Shown: piece by piece, positions 21,095 through 31,631 of the stretch
How the letters are laid out: the number at the start of each line of letters is the position of its first letter
Position numbering within the stretch: the stretch's first letter is position 1
Assembly (NCBI GenBank): GCA_030549775.1
Contig: CM060175.1
Coordinates: forward strand, 64,841,245-64,905,244
DNA: 64,000 nt
Source of the DNA: Tamarix chinensis
Taxonomy: Eukaryota > Streptophyta > Magnoliopsida > Caryophyllales > Tamaricaceae
Direction: 5' to 3'
Notes under the pieces: generated by a model
Told to the model about the DNA's origin: nothing
Database searches by the model: none
What the model saw: only the letters and a program-made list of their open reading frames with translations
Program-made: the position numbers and the translations under genes

Positions 21095-24075
21095 ATTGAT
21101 GAATGTTATCAAGCGGTGAACTCCATAGGTCTTGTGGATCTCGAAGGATTTGACTTTCTCCTAACATGGTATAATAAAAGAAAAGATGTAGAGGTCGTGG
21201 ATTGTAAACTGGATCGAGGAATTATTAATATAAGATGGCTCAAAACCTTCACTTGATCTTATGCTGAGTTCTTGGTGCCTTCTATATTTGATCATTACCT
21301 TGTAAGTGTCCATTTAGGTAACTATACTCTGGTTAAGAAACCTTTTAGATTCAAAAACTTCCTAGTGAATGATGAAAGTTTCTTAAATATTATAAGTGAG
21401 AACTAGAAAGATCAAACTTATGGCAATCAGCTTCTAGCCATTATGAAGAATTTGAATCGGCTCAAGATAGTTTTTAAAACCCTTAATCAAACCAAATATC
21501 GGTCACTTGGTAGTAAGGTGGAACATATCTGCAGGATGTGTCTAACATAATAGAAAGACAAAAACCCTAGAATATGAGAACATTTACAATAGACTAAGCC
21601 ACTGTGAGGTGTTGTTTCTCAAATTGAAGACAAAAATTAATTAGATAAATGTAGGGGATGAAAATAAAAAAAAATTATTTGCCCATGTTAAGAGCCATAA
21701 AAAGAAAAATGCCATATCCAAACTGAATTTGGATAATGGACATATAGTGGCTAATAATGAAGCTGTTGGGTAGGCTTTCCTTACATTTTACAAAGAACTA
21801 CTTGGTAATAAAGGGGAAGCCAATGAATGTATTGAACCCAAGGTCCTCTATTGTTAGAAGATCAACAACATGCTCTTTTGGCCCTAGTAACTTAACAAGA
21901 AGTGAAATAAGCTATGTTCTCTATCGGAGATAATAAGGCACCTGGGGTAGATGGTTTTTCTGCTATGTTCTTTAAGAAAGCATGAAATATTGTAGGAAAT
22001 GAAGCAGTTGCAGTGATCATGCAATTATTCTCAATAGGCTTCTTACTAAAGCAAGTTAACATCACATCTCTCACTATTATCCCAAAGAAAGATAGTGCTA
22101 CCAAAGTGAAAGATTATAGGCTAATAGCTTGCTGTAATGTCTTGTATAAGGTCATTTAAAAAATCCTAACCAATAGGCTTAAACTTATCATGCCTTATTT
22201 GATTGACCAATCTTAAGCAGGCCTTGTTAGTAGAAGGAAGATTAGTGATAATATCCTTTTAGTAGCTGGGTTAGTGAAGAAATATACTCAAGCATACATC
22301 TCTCCTAGATGTATGCTATAATTAAATATTAAGAAAGCCTATAATATAGTTAGTTGGGAGTTCCTACAACAAAAAATCCCATGCTCTAGGTTTCCCCCTT
22401 CATTTTGTTATGTTGATTCTTATGTGTGTGGAATCTATTTCTTTCTCTCTAATGCTTAATGGAGAACTTACAATCCCATTCTAAGGAAGAAGAGATATGA
22501 GGCAAGGAGATCCACTCTCCCCCTATCTTTTTCTCCTAGCCACAAAATACTTAACAAGACATCTTAGATTTCCTTAGACTAATCCTAACTTTAAAGGCCA
22601 CCCTCGATGCAAAAAATTGAAAATCATCCACCTTGCCTTTGCTAATGATACGCTTATGTTCTATCAGGGTGATTTAAGATCCATTCAGCACGTCATAACA
22701 ATCATTAATGATTTTCTAAATAGGTTTGGCTTAAACGTAACCCCCCTAAAAATGCTCTATATACTTGGGAGGAGTTGAGAGACAACTTAAGACATATATC
22801 CTTCAAGAGCTTTAATTTCCTATAAGGGACCTTTCCTTTTATTTACTTGGGGCTTCCTCTCTCTACTAGTCAACTGATTTGTGCTCAAATACAAAACCTG
22901 GTACCAAAAGTGACCAAGAGAATCCAATCCTAGCATACTCAACTACTATCCTATGCTGGTCAGGCACAATTAATCATATTAGTAATATAAGCATGCAATT
23001 GTATTTGATTCAAGTGTTTATCCTCCCTCGGAAATTAATACACCAAATTGACATCTTATGTGGGTGTTTCCTCTAGATAGGAAAGGTAGACATCTTAAGG
23101 AAAGCAATGGTAGCATGGAGGGTAGTGTGTCATCCAAAATAATAAGGTGGATTGGGCCTGCTTGATATGCAGACCTGGAACAAAGCTGCAGTGGGGAAAC
23201 TACTATGGGATATCTGGGAAAAAAAATAAGGACACCATATGGGCAAAGTGGGTGCATATCATCTATCTAGGGAGTACTGATGTGTGGACATACATAGAAT
23301 GAAGAGCTACTTGTGGCACTTGCAACAAAATTTCAAGCCTAGACCTTTATTTTTCAACCTCTTTTAGAGTGTCTTAATTCAGTATATTGACAATACAATA
23401 ACTCACTATAGTATACATAAGGCTTATGAAGAATTAAGGCACAAAGCTAGAAAAATCTAATGGTTTGCCCAAGTATAGAGTAACATTGTTGCACCAAAAC
23501 ATAAATTCCTTATGTATCTTGCTATCTAGGATAGATTATTCACAAAAGATAGAATGTAACGTATGGGGATCAACATGGATTTGGGTTGTGTTTTTTGCTA
23601 TAAAGGAGATGAAACTCATGCTTGTCTATTCTCTAATTGCCCTTACAACTATGAAGTTTGGAGTAAGATCGGGAGAGCTTTTGATTGCATAGATTTAGTT
23701 ACATCATAGTCTAGAGAGATGATGACACTTGCAAAGAAGACTTGACAACCTAAATAAAAGAAGAGTTTGTTGTGATCATACTATGTCACTTATATTGCTG
23801 ATGTTTGGTGTGAAAGAAATGCTAGGATTTTCAAGAATTACTCCACAACCACCCATACTTTGATGAAGGAAATCAATTTTACTATTGCTACTAGGTTTTT
23901 CTTATCTAGTTATGAGTGTAAGTACGCCCCATGGAAATCTTGCATTGATAACCTGTTGAAGGTTTGATGCTAGATCTTTTGCTACTTGTAAGTTTTATTT
24001 GAAGTTCTCATTAGCTATTGTAATTTCTCCTTTGGTAGTAAATAATACTTCATTACTTACCAAAAGAATAATAAA
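21095..24075 (+). pseudogene. LINE (L1-type) pseudogene, 5'-truncated: endonuclease end, RT, zf-RVT
   Basis: L1-type LINEs copy themselves by target-primed reverse transcription. The C-terminal part of the endonuclease is present at 21100-21310 ('LVDLEGFDFLLTWYNKR', 'PSIFDHYLVSV'). RT begins at about 21900 ('FSIGDNKAPGVDGFSAMFFK'), followed by 'SLTIIPKKDSATKVKDYRLI' and 'LNIKKAYNIVSWEFL' (about 22320-22365). The catalytic box at 22638-22649 reads FAND where FADD is expected, so both positions normally holding key aspartates (LDIKKAYD, FADD) carry Asn. The zinc-binding tail zf-RVT is clear at 23530-23690: 'DRLFTKDRM', 'CVFCYKGDETHACLFSNCPY', 'EVW'. Many stops and frameshifts occur. The 3' end is near 24075; the 5' end is truncated at about 21095, as is usual for LINEs. 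Confidence 0.88.
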
Positions 24076-24630
24076 ATCAACTTTATCTATATAGATATAT
24101 ATTGCAAGTTATATCAAGATTTCCATTCATTTCATTAGCATGATCTCTAATAACATAAAAAATATAGATCACCTTTAAGTGTAATTGTAAGAATTAAATT
24201 AGCAAATGTCCTGCCACTAATAAGAGCTAGTGCAAAACAAAATACTTGTCAAAATTCATGCTATGAAAAACTAGAGACATTCCTTATTTAAAAAGGAATG
24301 GATACTTAAACATGTTAATAGTTGCTTCAAAAATCTCAAAACCCTACACCCCATGGCTATAAGGCCTATTCAATTTCATTCCAAACATCAAAACTAGAAA
24401 CAAACAACCAATACAGAAATGAAAAGAAGGTTTAAATCCTTCTCCAAGGTTGTTGAGTATAAAAATAATCATCATAATGAGAACAAATACAAATGATATC
24501 ATTAAATTGTAGGATCATCAACAAAGTGAGAACTGAACTCCATGCCCAATCATATAACTTTTTCCTCAAGCGAAAGACCAAGAAATATTTGAGCTACATT
24601 GATATTCAGATCAAGCTTGGAGTAGATTTC
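24076..24630 (-). other. Flank of copy B; possible gag-like relic
   Basis: Mostly AT-rich. The last 130 bases, read on the minus strand and joined across copy B to 29936-30330, continue a gag-like frame described at 29936. Nothing else is recognised here. Confidence 0.35.
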
Positions 24631-25369
24631 TGTAACACCCCAAAATTCACTACTTTTTTTTTAAAAAAAAGTAGAAGAATTTAAAATTGGAAACCCAGGA
24701 ATTCTAGGGATGTTACCGCCACACTTAGTACCAGACCGATTTTCTCCTACCATTCTAGTACCAAGTGCTAAGGCTAAAAGAAATTTTTGTTAAACTTTAA
24801 TTAATATTTAAATCCAGAGTGCATAACACTCAAAAATCAGAGTACGCATAAAAGAATTATAATTCATGTCCAAAAAAAGAAATAATCGTACAATGGTAAA
24901 AAGGTTCATATCAAATTCTCAATACAAAGTCATAAATCAAAAAGGGTAAATTCGATACATAAGAAACAATAGAGGGAGATAAAATAACAAGAAGAGTGAA
25001 AACGGCCACGACACTCTCGAACATTGAGCCAACCACAAGCTCAACACTCAGTCCCGCTGGATGTCTCGCCCACATGTACAAAGTCAGAAGGGCCTACTAC
25101 TCGTGGGAATGAGCAGAACCCATGAAAAGGGTGATCAGTACGCTACGTACTGAGTAAGATAATTGTGCACTAAGGCCAACATACAAAATCATACAAATAA
25201 TGCAGAAGAAATAAAAGAGCATAATCCATCATGATAACATAATAACGTACAATCATTCGGGTAAATACATAAAGGCTCATTTATAGTCTGGATTAATTAT
25301 TTAATTAATCTCTAATTAGAACTCATTTCACACCATGCTTTTTATCAAATCCATACGAGTATGGGAACC

Positions 25370-25725
25370 CCACTATTATAGTTGGTGGACCAAAAACACA
25401 CGGGGCATAAAGCTCTTGACCACTATTATAGCCGGTGGACCGGAAACACACAGGGCATAAAGCTCATGACCACTATTATTCACCGGTGGACTGGTCTGGC
25501 CCCTTCTCGCATGGTGTTCCACTGCAAGTACTTAGTGTCTTTCCCATGTCTTGGCACAAATATGTTTGGTTTTGTTGAGCACAGAATCCCCCACTATTAT
25601 AGCCGGTGGACCGAAAATGCACAGGTACAAAACCTGACCATTATTATAGCCGGTGGACCAGAAATACATAGGACATTATGCCCTAACCACTGTTATTCGC
25701 CGGTGGACCAGTCTGAGCTCGACTG
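25370..25725 (-). repeat. Higher-order tandem repeat in copy B
   Basis: Six units each starting '(c)cactattatag' and containing 'ccggtggacc' begin at about 25370, 25420, 25470, 25591, 25638 and 25687. Units are about 50 bases. They form two triplets: the third and sixth units are variants ('attattc.ccggtgga' followed by 'ctggtctg' or 'ccagtctg'), so a three-unit block was itself duplicated with a spacer (period about 220). It lies where copy A carries a different cassette. Confidence 0.85.
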
Positions 25726-27289
25726 AACAATCTTTCACTTTAAATGATTAATGTCTTAAGTATATTATTCAAAAATTTTTAGCCCTAGACATGCATGAAT
25801 CACTCCCTTTACACTTATCCTCCAACTGATCCGTATTATACCATGAGAACCCTGCACCTCCTATCTTGTCCAACAACCTTTCCTCTATACTCAAATTTAT
25901 AGTAGAATTCCAACACTAAAATATGTGGGTCAAGGCCCAATACTACACACCTCCAAGTCCACTTATTTCCTTACTCTAGGGTTTTATCCCGAAACCCTAA
26001 TTTAGGCCTCAGTGGCCCATCTTACTCCACCTCACACAACCCAAATCATTTTAACACTCCACACACCACAACTCATAAATATCATCCTCATAATTACACT
26101 TTAATCACCAAATGCACATGATACCACAAAAACCCTAAGTAGCCACACCAAACCCTAATTATCCACACAAACCCTAGCTCGGTCTCCTACGTACCCTTAT
26201 ATTGCTCCACATACTATTTTTCATCCAAGGTGTTCAAACACCCAAACAACACTTACGTTACCTTCCTCACACCCCAAATCAACTTTTTATTCGTAAACTT
26301 TACTCCCATGCAGATGCTAACCTCCCCATACAAACCTTCAAACTTTTTCATGAAAACCCTAAAACTCCCACGTAAAAACCTTAGAATCACCCATGCAAAC
26401 CCTAGATTCATCCATACAAAACCCTATAGATTCCTCCATGCAAAACCCTAGATTCCTCCATATAAAACCCTAGATTCCTCCGTGCATAACCCAAGATTCA
26501 TCCATACCAAACCCTAGTTTAGATTCTCCCATGCAACACCATAAAAGTTGTCATGCAAAATCCTAAGTCCATCCATACAAAATCCTAAATTCTTTCACGC
26601 AAAACCCATGATTCCTTCATACAAAACCATAAATTCAATCCACACAAGCCATAGATTAGATCCTCCTATGTTACACCATAGATTATATTCTCCCATGTAA
26701 AACCATAGATTAGATTCTTCCATACAAAATCATAGATTAGATTCTCCCATATAAAACTATAGATTAGATTCTCCCACATGAAATACTAAATTATTCATTT
26801 TATTCTTTCACTCATGTATCATTAAAATACTTAGGTCAACTCATTTCCCCTTTAATCAATGTACTCTCCTTTGGTCAACACATTTCCCATTTCCCATTTT
26901 CAACCTTTTTCTCACACAATACCACTTCTCACATACATGACTTATAGGGTCACAACACATATCATCACATACCACAATATTTCATCACATACACATAGTA
27001 CACATGCCATATAAAAACACATGAACACACTTCAACTCTACGCCATACCACACATGAAATCAATATAATGATAAACATAGGATGCATAACATACAAAGCA
27101 TATAATGCACATCAACACACAATAGGTCTTAGTAAACCCTTACCTAAAATGACACCGATCTTGGAGCACGCCCCTACGCCCCCTTAGGGCTTTGACTGGT
27201 CTCACCTATATTAGGGAAGAACTAAAATTAGATTCCCTCCTACCAAAAATACTATTAAATACTAATTTATTCTAAGACTAGGCTTTTGA

Positions 27290-27350
27290 TAAAATACTAA
27301 AATAATAATAGCAAAAATACCAAAAATAATATCAATGTTAATATTAACAA

Positions 27351-27386
<36 letters not shown>

Positions 27387-27659
27387 TAAAAATAAAAATA
27401 ACATTATTCAAAAACAAGGTGAAATAAGGGCTTCGGCCCCTTTACTAAAATAATACTAATAATAACATTAGTAAAATAAATAACAAAATTTAGTAATAAT
27501 AATAATAATGAAATAATAATAATAATAATAACAATGATAAAAACCATAATAATATTGCAAAAATGATAATAATCATAATGGTAATAATAGTAATAACAAT
27601 AATTGAAAATAAAATGAAGTAGGGTTTCGACCCTACATTGAATAATAATAAACTTAACA

Positions 27660-27690
<31 letters not shown>

Positions 27691-27853
27691 GCTAATAATA
27701 ATTATAAACGCTAATGATAAAAATATTAATAATATTAATAATAATAAGACTTGATATTTATAATACTACTACTACTACAATTCAAAATAGGCATAATAAG
27801 GTTTCAGCCCTATATAGAATAATAATACTAACATTGAAAATAATAATAATAAT

Positions 27854-27895
<42 letters not shown>

Positions 27896-28210
27896 AATAT
27901 TAATAATAATAATCGCATAACAATAATAATAATAATAGCAACACTATTAGTAAAATATTTGTAATAATAATAATAATGAACTAATAATAATAATAATTTC
28001 AAAATAGCAATAATAATAATAATAATAATAACATATTAATATTAATAATAAAGATAATAGCAATAATAAGAATAATAATAATAAAATCAAAATAAAAATA
28101 TAATAGGGCTTTGGCCCTCAATAGAAATAATAATAAAATCATTAATAATAATAATAGTAGTAATAAAAATAATAATAGAAATAATAATAATAATAATAAT
28201 AATAATATAT
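27290..28210. repeat. AAT/ATT microsatellite array with embedded hairpin motifs
   Basis: About 900 bases composed mostly of AAT triplets with an AAC run (27853-27893). Four motifs of the type AGGG(C/T)TT(C/T)G(G/A)CCCT interrupt it at 27428-27439, 27619-27636, 27795-27812 and 28105-28118, with a weaker relative near 27282. Each can fold into a short hairpin. Flanking words such as 'actaaaataata' and 'aataataataa' recur beside each motif, suggesting degenerate tandem units of about 150-310 bases rather than a simple microsatellite. Confidence 0.8.
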
Positions 28211-29520
28211 TTTGAATAAATAAAATAAAATAGATTAAGGCTTGTAAAAATAGGGTAAAGGGGTTGAGAGGGTCTAGGGTTCAACCTTAGGTTGGTGGTG
28301 ACAGGCGGCACCGACATTGGCGGCGGTGGCCGAAAAAAGTGAAGAAAAGGGGGAAAGTTGAAGGCCGGGAACAAAATAGGGAAAATGAAGGTGGAAATAA
28401 GGGTGATTATGGTTTTCCAGAAGGAGAGGAACAGAATAAGGGTGGCGGCGCATGGCTGCGGCGGCGGCGGTGGCCGAATGGAGAAGAAGAAGATAAAGGG
28501 AGGTGGAGAGGGAGGAAGAGGAAAAGAAAGGTAGGGGAGATAGAGGAGGGTCTGCAACACAATTTGGGAGGTGAACGAGGTAGTGGAAGCGACAGTAGTG
28601 GTGGTGGACGACGGCGCGAAGGGTGGTAGAGGCAGAGAATGGGTTGGTTAAGGGGGCTACTTCGCATAGCCGGGGTGGCTTGTGCAGGAAGAATCAAGGG
28701 ATAAAGGAGGTTTAGGTAGTTAGAGGGCGGTGAAAGGATGAGTTTGGTAGGCAGAGATGGCAATGAAGTTGGCCGGAGGCGGCATAAATGGCGTCTGAAT
28801 GGGCAGCGGTGGCAAGGTCGGAAAATTTTGGGTAAGAATCAAAAGCTCGACCCTTGCTGATTATGGGGGTATTTATAGAGAAAATGAAAAGAGGGTAGGG
28901 TCTGTGGGACGACAAGGGAGTAGGGCAAGTAGGGTTAAGCTTCGTCGGCGGCGTTTGGCCGGCAAAAATCTAGGTCTAACATGGCAGGTTTGGCTAGCTG
29001 GGAGAGGGAGAAACGTGCAAGGAGAAGGGGAGTTAGTTGGGTGAAAAGGTCGATGGTTTAGCAGGAGATGAGAGAGGGAGAATGGCTGGTCAAACAGCGA
29101 GATCGGCGGTGAGATTTTTGGACGGGCGGTGGAGTTGCAGGTAGTCGACGACAGGGGGAGGAGGAAGGAAGAAGAAGAAAGAGGTGGTGGCTAGACCGGC
29201 AATCCAGGAGGAAAAGAAGAAAATAAAAGGAAGGCAGACTGGGAGGCGACATTTAAAGAGATGGGACGAAACACAACGTCCAGGGGGGAAAAGGGACAAA
29301 GTGCAGCACGGCGTTAAAAGAAGAAAGTCTGGGCTGCAGGAAGGAAACGGTTTGTGCCGAAGGAAGGGAAAGGGAGAGGGCTTGGGCCGCGGGCTGGCCC
29401 AGGTTGGGGGAGGGGAGGAAGAAAAAGAAAAGAAGAAGAAAGAAAAAGAAAGGAAAAAGGAAGAAAGAAAAGGAAAAAGGAAAAGGGAAAAAGAAAAAAT
29501 AGGTAGGTTAGGGACAATTA
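28087..29520 (-). other. GC-richer Pro/Ser/Leu-rich segment inside copy B
   Basis: The minus strand carries open frames (28087-28560, 28407-28763, 28712-28915) of low-complexity Pro-, Ser- and Leu-rich sequence; the plus strand is equally open with Gly, Arg and Glu. The segment corresponds to 3930-4983 of copy A by position (next to the LTR start in reverse) and by its CT-rich leader (CT tract on the minus strand at 29400-29520). No protein family is recognised. I read it as the transcribed leader part of the LTR. Confidence 0.4.
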
Positions 29521-29935
29521 AATTAATGTGAATATTTGGGATATTTACAAATAATAATATTTAAATAAAATAATATTTAAATCCCTTTTTAGGCTAATTT
29601 AGGGTTTTTGAAAGATTTTTAATAAACTCCATTTTAATTAGCAAATCACTCTAATTTTCTCCAATTAAATTATTTATAAAATTCATATTAATTTGGAACT
29701 ATTTTCTCCTTCTTATTTTAAATAAAATAATTTATTTAATTAATTTCCAAAATAAAATACTTAATTAGTTAAAATACCAAAATTTCTCCTGATTAAAATA
29801 CTTATAAATTCCTTCTTGATTTGCCCTAACTAATTTCCTTTTATTTTAATAAAAATAATTTATTTAATTAATTTTTTCTAAATAAAATCTTATTTAACTA
29901 TAATTTTTAAAATAAAAAATTTTCGGGGCATTTCA

Positions 29936-30335
29936 ATTTCTATCAAATGAACTTTCTTAAACTCTTTAACCTTCTTAAGCTTTGAATACAACTTGGGTTC
30001 ACTAAAATTACATGGGTTTCCTCTGTTAAGAGTTGATACAGCTACATCCATCCCCTACTTTAGAGACTTCATATCTTTATATGCATACTCTCACTTTTTT
30101 GTCATGGTTCTTGAACCATATTCACTAGTGAAAGGAGATATTGCTTCATTGCATTGTTGATGCTTGGTGCTTCAATCAACGGGCATTATTTCCTCTTGTT
30201 CTTTTTTCTCTAGGTGTGTGCATCTTTCCTTTGCATCAATTGCTTTCTTGTGGCTCAATCCTTGCTAAATAAAATGTCTAGCCTATATAAATTGAGAATT
30301 GGCTTATGTCAAAGTGGCTTGGATTTGGGATGAGC
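29936..30335 (-). pseudogene. Possible retrotransposon gag relic
   Basis: On the minus strand a frame reads 'AIDAKERCTHLEKKEQEE', later 'DVAVSTLNRGNPCNFSEPKL' and 'YSKLKKVKEFKKVHLIEIYS', running across the insertion point into 24630-24500. This resembles the N-terminal part of a gag type common in plants (a coiled-coil stretch, a short linker, then '.PKPF.G.R.AKELENF'). The match is short and has stops, so I give it low confidence. Copy B interrupts it. Confidence 0.35.
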
Positions 30336-31012
30336 ATATCAATGAAAAAAACATGTTAATATGCAATACAAAGAGCATTTAAAGGATGTAAAGAAAGCTA
30401 AAAAAATAGTTATTGAAATTAGTCCATTATAATGGGATGAATAATAAATTCACACATGAATAGTAAACTAGAAGAATTTTCCCAAAGAGTGAATTGTTCT
30501 CCTCCTAGTAAGTTATAACAAACCACACATGTATAGCAACAAAAACCATATGAGGTCACAACAATAGAGCCAAAAGACAATCATTATGTACAAATAGAAC
30601 CAAAAGTAAGTAAAAGATATCTTTAGATATATGCTAATGAAATTGAAGCTATGTGCGATTATAACATTGTTATGAAATATAAGCACCAAAGTTTGGGAGA
30701 TGAATGTTGAAAGAAGTAGTATATTTTTCCTTTGAAATATAAGTAATAATTTAAATGACTCATTTGGCCATACACACAATCTTTAATCCTTAGGGGACTA
30801 GTAGCTTGAAGGAGGACATGGTGAAGAAGTATTCCATGAATGATAAGGTGAATAGTTGTTGGTAAAAAAAAAGAGAGACCAAATTCATAGTCCAACGACT
30901 AGAATACTATTATAGCACCTATAAATTTACTGCTTAAAATTTTTATTTTAGCATAAGCAAGTATATAAAATATTGGATATTATGTCATATCCAACATGAT
31001 GAGGGGCATGAC
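30336..31012. other. No gene seen
   Basis: AT-rich sequence. The open frames on the minus strand (30513-30895) are hydrophobic low-complexity sequence without a recognised domain. Confidence 0.5.
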
Positions 31013-31623
31013 TAGGGATGGCAGTGAGTCTCAGACCTAAACTAGACCCCCTCATTTTTAGCTAGTTTAGTTCTATGAATTTTGGACCTAATGGGTTTGG
31101 GTTCATATATATCTAAATGGGTATAGATCTGGATCTAGTAGTCCCAAACCTAGACTTGACCCACCAAATTTAATTAGTATATGTGTGTGTGTGTGCGCGT
31201 GCTCATATATAAATATATACAAATATTATGTTTATCGTTATTGTCATAATCTTTTTAAGCTCCTCATTCATTTTTTAATTTTATTCCATGTAATTACTTC
31301 ATAAGCAATATGTATAATATTTTATTCCAAAACCACTAAAATACTATTTAAAAGTTAAACTATTTTAAAATGTTTATCCTTTCACTTCGATGATTTTTTA
31401 ACAAAAAAAATAGATATTAAGCTATATAAAACATAAGTATATTTGTAAAATTCAAGTATAATTAGACCCATTTAAGACTCATTTACACGTAAGATACAAT
31501 GGGTCTAGGTCTAAACTTTTGGGATCCGATGAGTCTGGATCAAATATGGTTCTAGGTAATGTAAATAGGTTTGGGTAAGGTTTGGATAGACCATACCCAA
31601 AACCCAGCCCATTGCCATGTCTA
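31013..31623. mobile_element. Non-autonomous hAT-type element (MITE-like), 611 bp
   Basis: Starts TAGGGATGGCA and ends TGCCATGTCTA, imperfect terminal inverted repeats of at least 11 bases with one mismatch. The eight flanking bases are 'ggcatgac' (31005-31012) and 'agcatgac' (31624-31631), 7 of 8 identical, the length of target duplication made by hAT transposases. The next bases inward ('cccattg' on the right) extend the similarity to the widespread plant TAGGGATGGCAATGGG hAT terminus. It has no ORF. A GT/GC dinucleotide run lies near 31181-31200. Confidence 0.85.
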
Positions 31624-31631
31624 AGCATGAC

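Larger units (their letters stand above)
24631..29935 (-). mobile_element. Large LTR-like unit, copy B (probable solo LTR)
   Basis: Starts TGTAACACCCC and ends CGGGGCATTTCA. The five bases on each side (24626-24630 and 29936-29940) are both 'atttc', a perfect target duplication. The first 130 bases match the reverse of the end of copy A ('atgttaccgccacacttagta', then 'aagtgctaaggctaaaa'), and the stretch near 25090-25150 matches the 'ctcagta...cttttcatgg' region of copy A near 7430. It is longer than its relatives (5305 bp) mainly because of the AT-microsatellite array at 27290-28210. No gag or pol domain is seen. Orientation is taken as minus because its ends are the reverse of copy A and because the CT-rich leader lies on that strand. 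Confidence 0.87.

Noticed and set aside
25370..25725. Regularly spaced repeats resembling a CRISPR array
   Set aside because: Units are contiguous tandem repeats with no unique spacers, inside a plant transposable element.
25382..25726. 114-codon frame with repeated 'YYSRWTGN' phrases
   Set aside because: Direct product of the 50-base tandem repeat; unit arrangement is better explained as DNA repeat than as a protein.
27714..28002. Open frames of poly-Ile/Thr and poly-Leu
   Set aside because: Translation of AAT and AAC microsatellites.
28339..29531. Gly/Arg/Lys-rich plus-strand frames
   Set aside because: Low-complexity purine-rich DNA inside copy B; no recognisable domain, and the strand is opposite to the presumed transcript.
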